A stretch of DNA of 64,000 nucleotides, taken from contig NC_056765.1 of the NCBI RefSeq assembly GCF_018687715.1, positions 25,609,129-25,673,128 of the forward strand, read 5' to 3'. This document shows positions 23,338-35,000 of the stretch, piece after piece. The translations under genes were made by a program, and so were the position numbers. The DNA is from Carya illinoinensis. Lineage: Eukaryota; Streptophyta; Magnoliopsida; Fagales; Juglandaceae. The first letter of the stretch is position 1, and every line of letters starts with the position of its first letter. The notes below the pieces were generated by a model. The model searched no databases. It saw only the letters and a list, made by a program, of their open reading frames with translations, and had not been told where the DNA came from.

Positions 23338-23775
23338 ATGGCTCATTCTTCTAACATTTCTCTAGATCCATCCATGAGGCATTCTGCACCTCAACCTCCT
23401 GTCCTTTCTGCAGCTGCCATTGGTGCCATGTTGCAGCAAGAAAATAATAATTTGACTAATAAGTCAAATTCTGATGCTATCTATGACTTGGTGAATCTTG
23501 GGACTCGCTACTCTTCCTCTATTGTTGCTTTTTCCCAGTGGCTACAAGCCAAAAATCATGAAGTTGAAAAGCTCAAAGAACAAATTGTTGTACTTCAACG
23601 AATTGTTCAAGAGTCTCACACAAGGAAAAGAATTATTCAGCAGAAGAATAAACAATTGAAATCTTTATTAGATTCTTCATTCTGCTTGCCCGTTCCCGTG
23701 AATAAGAATGACATGATATTGTATGAAGAGAATGAGCGTCTCAAACATGAGGCTAAGAATCTCAAGTTTATGTAA
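23338..23775 (+). CDS. Antisense ORF of the Copia element, 145-aa coiled-coil protein
   Basis: Open frame on the strand opposite gag-pol, between the pol stop (23,824) and the 3' LTR, so it is convergent with pol and separated from it by 48 bp. The frame is open from 23,125, but the Met at 23,338 (MAHSSNISLDPSM) sits downstream of a TATA box and begins the region with ordinary protein composition. Features: Ser/Pro/Ala-rich N-terminus with AAAIGAMLQQENNN, then a long heptad-like helix (KNHEVEKLKEQIVVLQRIVQ and onward) ending in ENERLKHEAKNLK. No stops, although pol of the same element has several. Function unknown; not a Copia core protein and not like a plant envelope-like product (no membrane span). 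Confidence 0.6.
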   Translation: MAHSSNISLDPSMRHSAPQPPVLSAAAIGAMLQQENNNLTNKSNSDAIYDLVNLGTRYSSSIVAFSQWLQAKNHEVEKLKEQIVVLQRIVQESHTRKRIIQQKNKQLKSLLDSSFCLPVPVNKNDMILYEENERLKHEAKNLKFM

Positions 23776-23823
23776 AAGTATTTAAAAAATCTATCTCTAT
23801 TTTTATTGACTCTGGTCTATCTT

Positions 23824-26800
23824 TTAAGAGATATTCATAGCATGCATCATACCTATTTCTCTTCTGATCATACATAATCTATCTTCTGGTAAAGGCTTTG
23901 TAAAAATATCTGCTAACTGATCGTGTGTGTTTACTCTAGTACTATATCGCCTTTTTGCACATTATCTCGAAGAAAATGATATCTTATTTCAATATGCTTA
24001 GTTCTAGAATGTTGTATTGAGTTCTTTGAAAGATTTATAATACTCGTATTATCACATTTGATTGGAATGTGATTATACATGAGTTTAAAATCTTCAAGTT
24101 GTTGCTTCATGTAGAGAACTTGAGCACAACAACTACCCGCAGCAACATATTCTGCCTCAGCAGTAGATAGTGTAACAGAATTTTGTTTTTTACTAAATCA
24201 GGAAACTAGTGCATGACCTAAGAAATGGTATGCTCTACTAGTACTTTTTCGATCTATTTTACAGCCAGTATAATCTGCATCTGTGTAACTGATTAAATCG
24301 AAAGATGTGTGCTTAGGGTACCATAACCCTAGGTTAATTATACCACTAAGATATCTAAGAATGCGCTTAACTGCAATTAAATATGATTCTTTTGGAGATG
24401 ATTGAAAGCGTGCACATAAGCACACACTAAACATAATATCTGATCTACTAGCTGTTAAATATAATAAGCTACCAATCATACCTCGATATATTTTCCAGTC
24501 AACTGTCTTACCGGATTCATCTTTATCAAGTTTAGTTGATGGGCTCATTGGTATTCCAATTTTCTTAGCACTTTCCATCCCAAACTTTTTCAGTAATTCT
24601 TTAATATATTTTGATTGATTGATAAATGTCTCACTTTTTACTTGCTTAATTTGCAATCCGAGATAGAATGTAAGTTCTCCCATCATGCTCATCTCAAATT
24701 CTTCCTGCATAGTCTTAGCAAAAACTTGACACATATTTTCATTAGTAACACCGAATATTATATCATCAACATAAATTTGAATCAAAAGAATATCATTATT
24801 TTCATATTTAATGAAAAGAGTTGTGTCGATTTTTCCTCTTGAAAAACCTTTTTCAATCAAGAAACCACTGAGTCTCTCGTACCAAGCTCTAGGAGCTTGT
24901 TTAAGTCCATATAGTGCTTTTGTGAGTTTGAAAATATGATTTGGGGAAACATGATTTTCAAAACCTGGAGGTTGCTCAACATATACTTCTTCATTTATAA
25001 AACCATTTAAGAAAGCACTTTTAACATCTATTTGAAAAAGTTTGAAATCTTTATAACAAGCATATGCAAGTAGCATTCGAATAGCTTCTAATTTTGCGAC
25101 TGGTGCATATGTCGCATCATAATCAATTCCTTCTCTTGATTAAAACCTTGGGCTACAAGTCGAGCCTTATTTCTAGTAATAATTCCGGATTCATCTTTCT
25201 TGTTTCTAAAAACCCATTTTGTTCCAATAACAGTATGATTTTTGGGTCTAGGAATAAGTGTCCAAACATCATTTCTTTTAAATTGATTTAACTCTTCTTG
25301 CATAGCTAGAATCCAAAATTCATCAAGAAGTGCATCATCAATATTTTTGAGTTCAATCTGAGATAGAAAAGCAGTATGATTGCAAATATTTCTAAGAGAT
25401 GATCGAGTACTTACACCTCGTGAAGATTCTCACAAAATTTGTTCCACTGGATGATCTTTTACAAATTTTCACTGTTTGGTTGCATTTTGTATTAAATTTT
25501 GATGATCTTTCCTGATGGCTCTACGTTGAACTTCCTCTATTGTTTTCTCTTTATTGAGATTGAGACTTTCCGTGTTATTTATACCTCCTATTTCTTCATC
25601 AATAGATTTCTTGGAGAGTGGAGAATTAGATTCATCAAATACTACATGCATAGATTCTTGTACAGTCAAAGTTTTTTTATTGAATACTTTATAAGCTTTA
25701 CTATTAGTAGAATACCCGATAAAGATACCTTCATCAGATTTTGCATCAAACTTGCCTAAATTATCTCTGTCATTCAAAATAAAACATTTGCATCCAAATA
25801 CATGAAAGTAACCAATGTTGGGCTTTTTCTCATTCCAAATCTCATAGGGGGTTTTATCTAACTTAGACCTTAGCATAACTCTATTTATAACATAACATGC
25901 AGTACTTACCGCTTCGGCCCACAAATAACTAGGCAAGTTGTTCTCATTGAGCATTGTTCTTGCCATCTCTTGAAGAGATCTATTTTTCCTCTCTATTACC
26001 CTATTTTGTTGAGGAGTTCGAGGAGCAGAAAAATTATGCACAAAATCGTTTTCATCACAAAATGCTTCAATATTTTTATTAACAAACTCTTTTCCCCTAT
26101 CACTTTGGATACTTGAAATAGTATAGCCCTTTTTATTTTGAATTCTCTTGCATAACTTGGTAAAGACATTATGTGCCTCATCATTATGAGTAAGAAAGAT
26201 GACCCAAATATATCTAGAGAAATCATCAATAATAACAAATGTATAATATTTTCCTCCTAAACTTGCAACTCTATTTGGTCCAAAAAGATCCATGTGTATC
26301 AGTTGCAATGGTCTAGTAGTGAAAATATGTTTCTTAGTTTTAAAAGAAGTTTTTGTTTCTTTACCAAATTGGCATGCATCGCAAATTTTGTCTTGAAGAA
26401 AATTTGTTTTTGGAAAACCTCTCACAAGATTATTTTTTGAAAGTTTGGAAATAAGTTCCATGTTGGCATGACCTAATCTTCTATGCCATAGCCAACTAGT
26501 TTCATTTTGAGATAAAAAGCAAATAGCATCTTGTGAGATAATTTCTTTAAAATTGATTATATAAACATTATTGTTTCTAAAAGTAATAAAACAAATATTA
26601 TAATCATGATCATTCAAAATAAGCACTTATCCATTTTGAAAGTAACTGTAAATCCTTTATCACATAATTGACTTATGCTCAAAAGATTATGTTTTAGACC
26701 TTCAACAAGTAGAACATCTTCAATTGTGAGAGAAGATTTATTACCAATTTTACATATTCCCACGATCTTCCCTTTCGAGTTGTCTCCAAATGTCACGTGT

Positions 26801-26900
26801 CCTTCTTTTTTAGATCTAAAATTAAAGAACTTAGTCTTGTCTCCCGTCATGTGTCTTAAACATCCACTATCTAAAAATCATTTGTTTTTGCTTGTGGATG
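23824..26900 (-). pseudogene. Copia pol: protease, integrase, reverse transcriptase, RNase H, with disabling changes
   Basis: Protease: the DSGC active site followed by RHMTG near 26,850-26,875, then GLKHNLLSISQLCDKG. Integrase (26,626-25,469): HRRLGHAN zinc region, core acids in HMDLFGP, SDRGKEF and the Glu of ERKNRS, then the GKR-like GCKCF..D and IFIGYS blocks. [33 protein letters not shown] and intact YVDDIIFG (about 24,750-24,775). RNase H: YTDADYTG, then after a stop STAEAEYVA. Defects: a one-base loss near 25,130, a Trp-to-stop TGA at 24,198-24,200, and frame breaks between 26,850 and 27,100 and near 26,615-26,630. The final stop is at 23,824. Confidence 0.85.
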
Positions 26901-27115
26901 ACCTCATGCATACCTATAAAAACAATTAAAATGATTTATCTTGATACCCAAGTTCTTTGGGTCATTTATTTATTAGTATTAGAAGAAATAAGATTTTTAG
27001 GTACCCATATGGCTCTAATAGTCATTGTATGATTTCTTCTAATAGGACAAGTATGATAATTATGACCATTTCTATTACAAAAATTGCAAATAGCATGTGA
27101 CATATATGAAAAACT

Positions 27116-27649
27116 TTATTGATTATAATAATATTTTTTTTTGACAAAATTATTTTTATGAAAAGAATTTTGAATATTAGTCTTTGATGTAGAAGGATTA
27201 TCAAAAAATTTTTTATAAGGTTTGTATTTTTGTTTTTGCATATATCCCAAACCTGCTTTGTCAAAAACAGATCTTTGACTACCAAGAAGTTTTTCAAAAT
27301 TTCTTTTTCCATTCGTAAAGTTTTCAACAATATTTTCTAAATTGGTTTTCTTCATATTCAATTCAAGATTTTCATCTTTCAAAATAATACTTTCTTTTCT
27401 TAAAATATCAATTTCATTTATTAAAGAAAAACTTTTCTTTTTTAAAGCAGTATACTTGATACCCAATTTTTCAAATTCCTCATATACCTCTTCTAATACA
27501 TTTTGCAATTCTTCATATGAAAGATCTTCAATATTATCAAGATTTGTTACGTCAATGTCATCTTTAGCCATAAGATAAAGATTTGCTGATTCTCTATTGC
27601 TTGCTTCACTATCTGAACTACTTGAATCATCATCCCATGTAGCTTTCAT
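27116..27649 (-). pseudogene. Copia gag C-terminal / linker, coiled coil
   Basis: Acidic Ser-rich start (DDDSSSSDSEASN), then a Glu/Leu/Lys-rich coiled coil of about 90 residues (ELQNVLEEVYEEFEKL onward). It follows a zinc knuckle, in another frame, near 27,700: the pattern is CX2CX4HX4C but the first Cys codon reads Tyr (TAT). It continues the gag-pol polyprotein of the Copia element after a one-base frame break. Confidence 0.7.
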
Positions 27650-27678
27650 TGCTTTCTTGCCCTTGTTTCGATCTTTCT

Positions 27679-28593
27679 TTAGCAGAGGACAATCTGGTTT
27701 GATATGACCAGGCTTATTGCATTTATAATAGTGTCATTTTTACCTGAATCTTTCTTGGAAAACTTTTTGAAGGATTTCCTCGGAGGAGTTTTATTTTTCT
27801 TTAAGAACTTTTGAATTCTTCTTATTATCATCGCAACTTCTTCATCTTTATCTTCATTTTCCTCATCTTCATCACTTTCACTTTCATGAGGACCAGGTTT
27901 AAGTGTCAAGCTCTTCTTTAGCTTTCCTTCTTCTTCTCCTCTTTTCAATGTGTACTCATGGGTGATAAGTGACCCGATGAGTTCATTCATTTTGAGTTTC
28001 TTGAGGTCTCTAACTTTAAGAATCGTTGTCACTTTTGATTCCCAGCGTTTTGGTAGAGAGTTGAGAATTTTTCTTACTATCTCCATCTTGAAATAAATTT
28101 TGCCAAGAGTTGTCAAGCTGTTTATGATGTTAGTAAAACGAGTGTGCATACTAAAAATAGATTCATCATAATTCATCTTAAACATTTCATATTCATGAAT
28201 AAGAATATAAATTTTTGATTCCTTGACTTGCGAAGTTCCTTCATAAGTAACTTCCAAATTATCCCAAATTTCTTTTGCCGTAGTACAAGTCATTATTCTA
28301 TTAAACTCATTTCCATTGAGAACATTAAATAATAAATTTATAACAGTTAAATTCAAAGTATAAAGTCTATCGTCTTCACGATCAAACTCTTCTTCTTCCT
28401 TTTTGACCTTTACTCCATCAACTACTTTTGTTGGAATATAAGGTCTATTTACAATACATTTCCAGATTTTTCGACCTTGATCCTGAAGAAATATTCTCAT
28501 TCTAACTTTCCAGAATGAGTATTTATCTCCACAAAAGAGTGGAGGCCGACTGCTAAATTGACCTTCACCAAATGAAGCTGCAATGTTAGCCAT
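27679..28593 (-). CDS. Copia Gag (UBN2/DUF4219-type), 304 aa, frame broken before the zinc knuckle
   Basis: Starts MANIAASFGEGQFSSRPPLF 60 bp after the 5' LTR. Typical Copia gag blocks: YSFWKVRMRIFL, TTAKEIWDNLEVTYEGT, RFTNIINSLTTLGK, then LPKRWESKVTTI. A Lys/Glu/Asp-rich tail leads towards the nucleocapsid. The frame is lost about 20 codons before the end, so the knuckle lies in a neighbouring frame; the original product would have been longer. Capsid-forming protein, acting in the cytoplasm as virus-like particles. Confidence 0.8.
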   Translation of the reverse strand: MANIAASFGEGQFSSRPPLFCGDKYSFWKVRMRIFLQDQGRKIWKCIVNRPYIPTKVVDGVKVKKEEEEFDREDDRLYTLNLTVINLLFNVLNGNEFNRIMTCTTAKEIWDNLEVTYEGTSQVKESKIYILIHEYEMFKMNYDESIFSMHTRFTNIINSLTTLGKIYFKMEIVRKILNSLPKRWESKVTTILKVRDLKKLKMNELIGSLITHEYTLKRGEEEGKLKKSLTLKPGPHESESDEDEENEDKDEEVAMIIRRIQKFLKKNKTPPRKSFKKFSKKDSGKNDTIINAISLVISNQIVLC

Positions 28594-28634
28594 AAGATCT
28601 TAACTCAAAAGATAGTTAATCTTATAATAGAGCT

Positions 28635-28650
28635 TTTAGCTCTGATACCA
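28635..28650 (-). promoter_or_regulatory. Primer-binding site of the Copia element (tRNA-iMet)
   Basis: Minus-strand TGGTATCAGAGCTAA two bases after the 5' LTR end (GGGTAACA). TGGTATCAGAGC is the standard complement of the plant initiator-tRNA 3' end. Confidence 0.92.
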
Positions 28651-28652
28651 AT

Positions 28653-29857
28653 TGTTACCCAGATGACTAACACAAGAGGGGGGTGAATTGAGTTGTATTA
28701 AAAAAAATAACAATTATAAATCAAATATACAATATAAAATATAAACAAAATATAAAACAGTAATAAATATAAAGAGTAAGGGTAAGAGAGAAGTAAACTC
28801 AGTATGTTAACGAGGTTCGGCCCCACTGCCTACGTCCTCGCCTCAAGCTACCCTTTGAGGATCCCCAAATTCACTATTCAAACTCTTTCAGGTGGAGATA
28901 GAAACCTATTACACATTTGAACAACACTGCTACAAAGGATCCGTGTAGAACACCCTCTACACTTGCAATCACCTTACACGTGGTGATTCAATTATTCCCT
29001 GTGTTGAACACTTTCTACACGCACAAGGGTTATACACACCCTTTTACTGATACAAGAGCTGATAGTGGGTAGGTTATCAGAAAACACTCCTCAATGAGTG
29101 AAATAAGAACAATATAGCGCAAACTATATCTATCAAAATGAACAAGGATTAAGGCTCAATGCTTAGAGAAGAGAGAATGAAAGCTTTGAATGAATGTTGT
29201 ATGCCCTTGGTGTTGTGAATGTGAAGCTCTCAAATGATCTATTTATAAGCATATGAGACTTCATATTCAAATTAAAAAAGATTTACATGTCAAAGACAAC
29301 ATCATTCACTTTTTCAAAAAATTCAAACCTAATCTTTTACTTTTGACATATGACAAAAGGAGCACACTTACCTTTTCAAAAAATTAAAACCTAATCTTTT
29401 ACTTTTTGCATATGACAAAAGGAGCACACTTTCCTTTTTAAAAAATTCAAACTTAATCTTTTACTTTTTGTATATGACAAAAGGAGTACACTTTACTTTT
29501 CAAATTTTTCAAATAAAATCATCTATCTTTTGTATAAGTCTAAAAAAGCATCAATCACTTTTGAAAATATTCAAATAAAACATGCACATATGAAAAATGT
29601 ATTTTAATGTTTTATGATAAAATATTAATTTTGAGCATTAATCCTAATTTCGAATTTTGAAGAGATTTACAACATTACTCTATAACTTTAATGTGAACTT
29701 GTTCCCTTCTTGCTCATGCTTGTTTCCTTGATGTGCTTGACTCGATTGTGTAGACAACTTGAGCTTGAGACTTCTTTATTCTTTGAATTCATTTGTTATC
29801 ATCAAAATTCATGTGTAGATATATAATTACACACAACTTGAAACATTGGATTCAACA
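28653..29857 (-). repeat. 5' LTR of the Copia element (right copy)
   Basis: 1,205 bp, TGTTACCCAG...GGATTCAACA on the plus strand; closely similar to 21,567-22,772. A TATA-like TCTATTTATAAGC lies near 29,236-29,249 on the plus strand. Confidence 0.92.
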
Positions 29858-30243
29858 CTATGTTTGGAGTCAGAGGCTCATGCCCTGTCGCCTAGGTAGC
29901 ATGTTCCCTGTTATTTCTTTAGCTACGCTCATTTAATGTGGTGAGGCCCCCTAGAGAAACATTTAATGCAGTGAAGCCTCTATCCTGTCTAAATGTTGTG
30001 GGTATGATGTGTCAGGTTGCCCCTTCTATTCGCTCGTTGTTAGAGGATCATGGTTCTCCTGTTTCGCATGAGCCATTTGCCAAGTTACTCCTTTGGGGTC
30101 AGGTGGCCTGGCAGGGATCCGAGCACCCTCTACTTCCTACTTCCCAGGCTCGAAGGGCCTTCCTGGGCTGAGCTAATCTGGGTTGCTAGGTTGCCCTTGG
30201 TTTGGGCCCGTACCCTTGGGCCCTGAGAAAAATCCCCTCAAAA

Positions 30244-30838
30244 GTTACTTCGCGAATTTCTACCGGACCAGCTAGGTAGGAATTTATCCAGATTTTTATT
30301 CCTTTTTTTTTCCACTTGGTCGATCGTTATCACCCTTTTTCTTCAGTATTGCTACTACGCCTATTTGTTAGCTTTCTTATGCATCCAATTACGATTAGCT
30401 TTCATTCAGCTCTTTTGTCTATTGAAGTGCGGCGCGACAGTTCTCACTACTACTTTAATGGCACGTTTCAATGGTTATTTTTAGGTACTTGATGGCACAC
30501 GTCCTGTCCTATCTGCATTGATGGCTTCAGGTGGCTCCAGTCACGTTCTTTCCTTATGGCTCGAATTTTCAATTTTTGTGTGGCGTGTGGACACCCACGA
30601 TCATGGAATTTGAACCATTCCCCACCAAGTGTATTTAATCCATGTGGGCAAACCATTCTACACTACCTTCACATATTCTGTCAGGTGTCATCAAAGTCTT
30701 TTCTTCTTGATGTTTCTCGTACCCATTTTCCTCTGTCTTCTTCTTCCATGTCTCCTATGAATCCCTCTCGCATGGATCATTTCTCCATGATCCGCTCGTA
30801 GCCCAAGACCTCCCCATATGCATGTTTGGGCCAAAGGG
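30244..30838 (+). other. Possible 3'-region piece of a Tat element with the start of its antisense gene
   Basis: DNA directly right of the inverted LTR. A plus-strand frame 30,556-30,801 ends in a Ser/Met-rich stretch (SSSSMSPMNPSRMDHFS). In a minus-oriented Tat element this is where the antisense gene would start. It stops at 30,799-30,801 and Athila sequence begins at about 30,839. No domain is recognisable, so the assignment rests on position. Confidence 0.3.
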
Positions 30839-32027
30839 CTGCAGCCAAGTGTGGGTTTAAGGATTTGGTAAACATCTGTCCATATCACGGTTTTGAATCT
30901 TGAAAGCTGGTGAATTTTTTTTACACTAGTCTCACTCCAGAATGCAAGCAATTTGTTTAGACGATGTGCAATAGAAAATTCTTTAACAATGAACCTGATG
31001 AAGCATTATCATTTTTTGACTATCTTGCCAAGAGTGTACAACAATGGAACAATCGTATTGATCAAGTTAAGTTAACAGCACAGCCACTAAGAGCTATTTC
31101 TGGTGGGGGCAGATATGAGCTTAAAGAGGATATTGATATTCAAGTCCGAATAGCTGCATTGACTAGAAGATTAGAGGTTATGGAGATGGAAAAAGTGAAG
31201 GCTATGAAAGCAATAGAGGCATGCTCTTTATGTGTTGATTCGAACCACAAGACCCAGGATTGCCCAATTATACCAGTATTTCAAGAAAGTGGGTCTGAGT
31301 AGATGCAATAAACAAATGGATTAACAGAGCACAAAGTCAGCATCTCTCCAACACATATAATCCGGGGTGAAGGAATCACCCGAATTTCTCATGGAGAAAT
31401 GATCAGGTTGGCTAGTCTTCACCACCTTGTCAACAACCATTTCATCAGGGTGTTCCTTAGCACTAGTATTAGTCATATTAGAGTTCTTAGAGCTATCTTT
31501 TTGTAGCACCTCTAGGATTTCAGCCTCATGTAGCTACGTAGAGTTCTCAGCCTCAATTATCTGTAAAGAAGTCTCTTGACGACAATATGACATAGCTGGC
31601 TAATACCCTTAAGCAATTCATGCAGATTCAAGCCACCACAAACAATCAAAATACTCAGGCCATGAATGACTTGCGGGGCACCATCAATAAGATGAGCATG
31701 ACATTGAGCACTCTAGAGAAAGGAAAATTTGTAGCACAGCCTCAACTTAATCCTCGAGTATACTGGCAACAACCACAGTTGGTGCATAATGTCTTAGGGG
31801 AGGTTATTAAGACAACGAATGCCATTCTTATTTTGAGAAGTGGAAAAGAAGTTCGTCAACCTGAGATGAGCATGGACAGACAGGTAGTTGCTCCTACACC
31901 TGAAGATGTAACAGAGACTGACGAAATTGAGAAAGAGCTAGAGGAAGTGAGACTAGAGTCAAAGAAGCTTATGAGTGGAGAGGCTAAAACTAGTAGGGGG
32001 TACCAAAATGTAGTTCCCTATCCTTAG
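30839..32027 (+). pseudogene. Athila-like gag, truncated and decayed
   Basis: Begins inside gag (the block DLVNICPHYGFESW, in shifted frames, from 30,854) and has no 5' LTR. The clear frame 30,964-31,302 has EPDEALSFFDYLA, then a CX2CX4HX4C zinc knuckle (CSLCVDSNHKTQDC, about 31,220-31,263). The 31,620-32,027 frame is the Pro/Gln/Glu-rich gag-PR linker (LEKGKFVAQPQ; LRSGKEVRQPE). It parallels the better-kept element at 57,645-63,257, and stops and shifts separate the frames. Confidence 0.8.
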
Positions 32028-35000
32028 AGATTGGTAACTGGCCAAAAAAATAAATACCCCACTGAGATTCGGAGATCTTCAAACAAGTAACAATTAATAT
32101 TCCACTCTTGAACGCCATACAACAAGTTTTTTCATATGCAAAATTTTTGAATGAACTGTGCATAGTGAAGAGGAAACTGAATGTAAAGAAGAAAGCTTTC
32201 CTAACGAGTAAGACAGTGCATTGAAATTGAGCGAGACTCCTCAAAAGTTCAGAGATCCTAGCTCTCCTCACATTTCCATTATAATTGGTGAGTCACGCAT
32301 TATGAGAGTTTTACTTGATTTGGGGAGTAGTGTCAACTTGTTATCATTCTTAGTGTATGAGCAGTTGGGACTGAGTGAGTTGAAAAAGATCTCCATCATG
32401 CTACAGTTGGCTGATAGATTAGTCAAGGTGCCAAGGGGTATAGTTGAAGATGTGCTGGTCTAGGTGGACAAATTTTACTATCCAGTGAATTTTGTAGTTC
32501 TTGACATGCAACAACTGGTCTCCACTATTCACCATACACATGTCATCCTTGGATGCCCATTTCTTGCTACCTCTAATGCATAAATTAATTGTCAAAGTAG
32601 AGTATTGAAGCTTACATTTGGAAATATGACATTGGAGATGAACGTTTTCAATGCTTGTAAGATGCCAGCACATTTTGATAATACAAGTGATTTTGAATGC
32701 TATAGAGGGTTTGACAGTAACAAAATTTATTTGCTCAACTTTTCCTTTCTCTGATGATGATTCTATTTTTCAGACACCTAAATTTTTTATTGATGAATAA
32801 ATTGACCATGTTGATGAAAATGTCTTTGAAGTTTTAGACTGTTTTGCGTATTCTTCTCCACGGGCAAGATGGCAATCCCAGTTTGAAATTCCAGTTTGAA
32901 ACTCTACCACCACCAGACATACTTAAATCTCTAGAGGAAGAAGTTCACCAATTGGAACTAAAACCACTTTCTCAAGATTTAAAATATGTTTTTCTTAGTC
33001 TTGAAGAAGATATTTCCCTGTGGTGATTCCTCGAAATTAAATCAGAAGGATGAAGGCCCAGTTGATTGAAGTCTTAAGAAAGCATCAAGGCGCAATTGGT
33101 TGGATAATAGCCGACATCAAAGTTATCGATGCTGCTGTTTGTACCCTTAGAATCCATCTTGAAGACGATACTAGACCAGTTCATGTTGCTCAACGTAGGC
33201 TCAATCCTACCATGAAAGAAGTTATTAAAGAGGAAGTGCTCAAGTTGCTCATAATGAGTATCATTTACTCCATCTCAGATAATAAGTGGGTAAGTCAAAC
33301 TCAAGTAGTACCAAAAAAATTTGATTTGACAGTTGTCAAAAATGAGAAAAAAATTGATTCCAATTAGAATGGTCATTGGCTGGAGGATGTGTATTGATTA
33401 TAGAAAACCTAATCCAGCCAATAAGAATCATTTTCCTTTACCACTTTTAGACGTGTGGTTGGTAATGCATTTTATTGTTTATTGGATTGATTTTTTGGTT
33501 TTTACCAAATTGCTGTAGCACCTAAGGACTAGGAAAAGACCACCTTTACCTATCTTTTTGGCACTTTTGCTTTTACTAGAATATCTTTTGATTTGTGTAA
33601 TGCTCCAGCTACTTTTTAGAGATGTATGATGAGTACTTTGCTGACATGATTGGGGATATTTATGAAGTATTTATGGATGATTTCTCTAGTTTTGAAAAAT
33701 CTTTTAAGAGTTGTTTACATAATCTGGCTTGTATTCTTCAGAGATGTGAAGAAAAAAAATCCTTTGCTTACTTGGGAGAAATGTCAATTCATGGTTACTC
33801 ATGGCATTGTTTTATGCCATATTGTTTCTTTTGAAGGTATAAAGGTAAACAAAGCCAAAATTGCATTAATGTCTAAACTTCCTATTCTTAGGACAGTTAA
33901 AAATATTCATTCTTTTCTTAGCCATGCTGGCTTTTATAGGCGATTTATTCAGGGGTTCAGCTCTATTGCAAAATCTTTGTGCACTCTTTTACAAAATAAT
34001 GTTGAGTTTGTTTGGTCTAATAAGTGCCAAAAAAAAAAAACTTTTGATACTCTTAAGGAATTGCTTATCACTGGCCCCATTATGCAACCACCACAGTGGG
34101 AATTTCTCTTTGAAATCATGATTGATGCAAGTGATTATGCCTTAGGAGTTGTTTTGGGTCAGCATGTGAATAACTTGCCTTTTGTGATTTACTATGCCAA
34201 TAGAATGATACCCAAAAAAATTATACCACTATTGAAAAAGAATTGCTTGCAGTGGTTTTTGTACTTGATAAATTTCGAGTTTACATTCTTGGTTCCCCTG
34301 TTACTATTTTCACTGACCACTCTGCTATTAAATATTTGGCTAACAAAGATGCAAAACCACGCTTGATCGGCTGGCTTTTACTATTTCAAGAGTTCAACAT
34401 CACCATTAAGGACAAAAAAAGAGTAAAAAATGTGATGGCTGACCATCTCTCCAGATTGCCACCATCCTCCCATTCAAAGGTCATCCTCCCTCTTGATGAT
34501 AGTTTTCCGGATGAGCAGCTTTTATGGTTCACAAATCTCCCTAGTTTGCTGACATAATCAACTACTTGGTAATTGAGCAAATGCTCTCTAGCTGATCCAT
34601 CCAAGATAAGCACCGATTTCTCTCTAAGATATGACATTTTTACTTTGATGATTCATACATTTTCAAATACTATTTGAACCAATTGATTCGAAGATGCACT
34701 CCTGATGATGAGTTTTTTTCTGTGTTGAGATTTTGTCATATGGGTGCATGTGGTGGTCAACTTTTAGTAAAGAAAATAGTTGCTAAAATTTTACAAATCG
34801 GTTTTTACTGACCTTCCATGTTTATAAAGATGCTTACAATTTTTGTAAGACTTGTGAACCTTGTCAAAAATTTGGATCCATTAGCAAAAGAGACTTGATG
34901 CCTCTCTTCCCTATTCTCACTTTTGAACTTTTTAATTGTTAGGGAATAGACTTCATGGGGTCTTTTCTAGTTTCCTTTAGAAACATGTATATTTTATTGG

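Larger units (their letters stand above)
21567..29857 (-). mobile_element. Complete SIRE/Maximus-like Ty1/Copia element, 8,291 bp, coding region decayed
   Basis: Flanked by the 5-bp direct repeat CTATG (21,562-21,566 and 29,858-29,862). It has two LTRs of about 1.2 kb, a primer site at the right LTR, a purine tract at the left LTR, and gag-PR-IN-RT-RNase H in Copia order on the minus strand. Long LTRs, gag style and an extra ORF after pol suggest the SIRE/Maximus lineage. It interrupts the inverted Tat LTR, so it is younger than that LTR. Confidence 0.9.
21326..30243 (-). repeat. Tat-type LTR in inverted orientation, split by a Copia element
   Basis: The two pieces, 21,326-21,566 and 29,863-30,243, together are the reverse complement of the LTR at 10,811-11,435. 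They share the CTTCTCACTACTACATCTCC block, the GGTATAAAAAA promoter-like block and the LTR start near the GGGCCCAAGG block. By eye similarity is roughly four-fifths. The split falls within the CCAAACATAGGTATAAA block (minus strand), where Copia inserted and duplicated CTATG. The left border TGTTGATGTC is preceded by CTAGT; the right border is decayed (CAAAA for CAACA), and its flank GTTAC does not match, so this is not a simple solo LTR with its own target duplication. Confidence 0.75.

Noticed and set aside
21321..30248. Simple solo LTR with its own target duplication
   Set aside because: Left flank CTAGT and right flank GTTAC do not match; the inversion model explains the left flank better.
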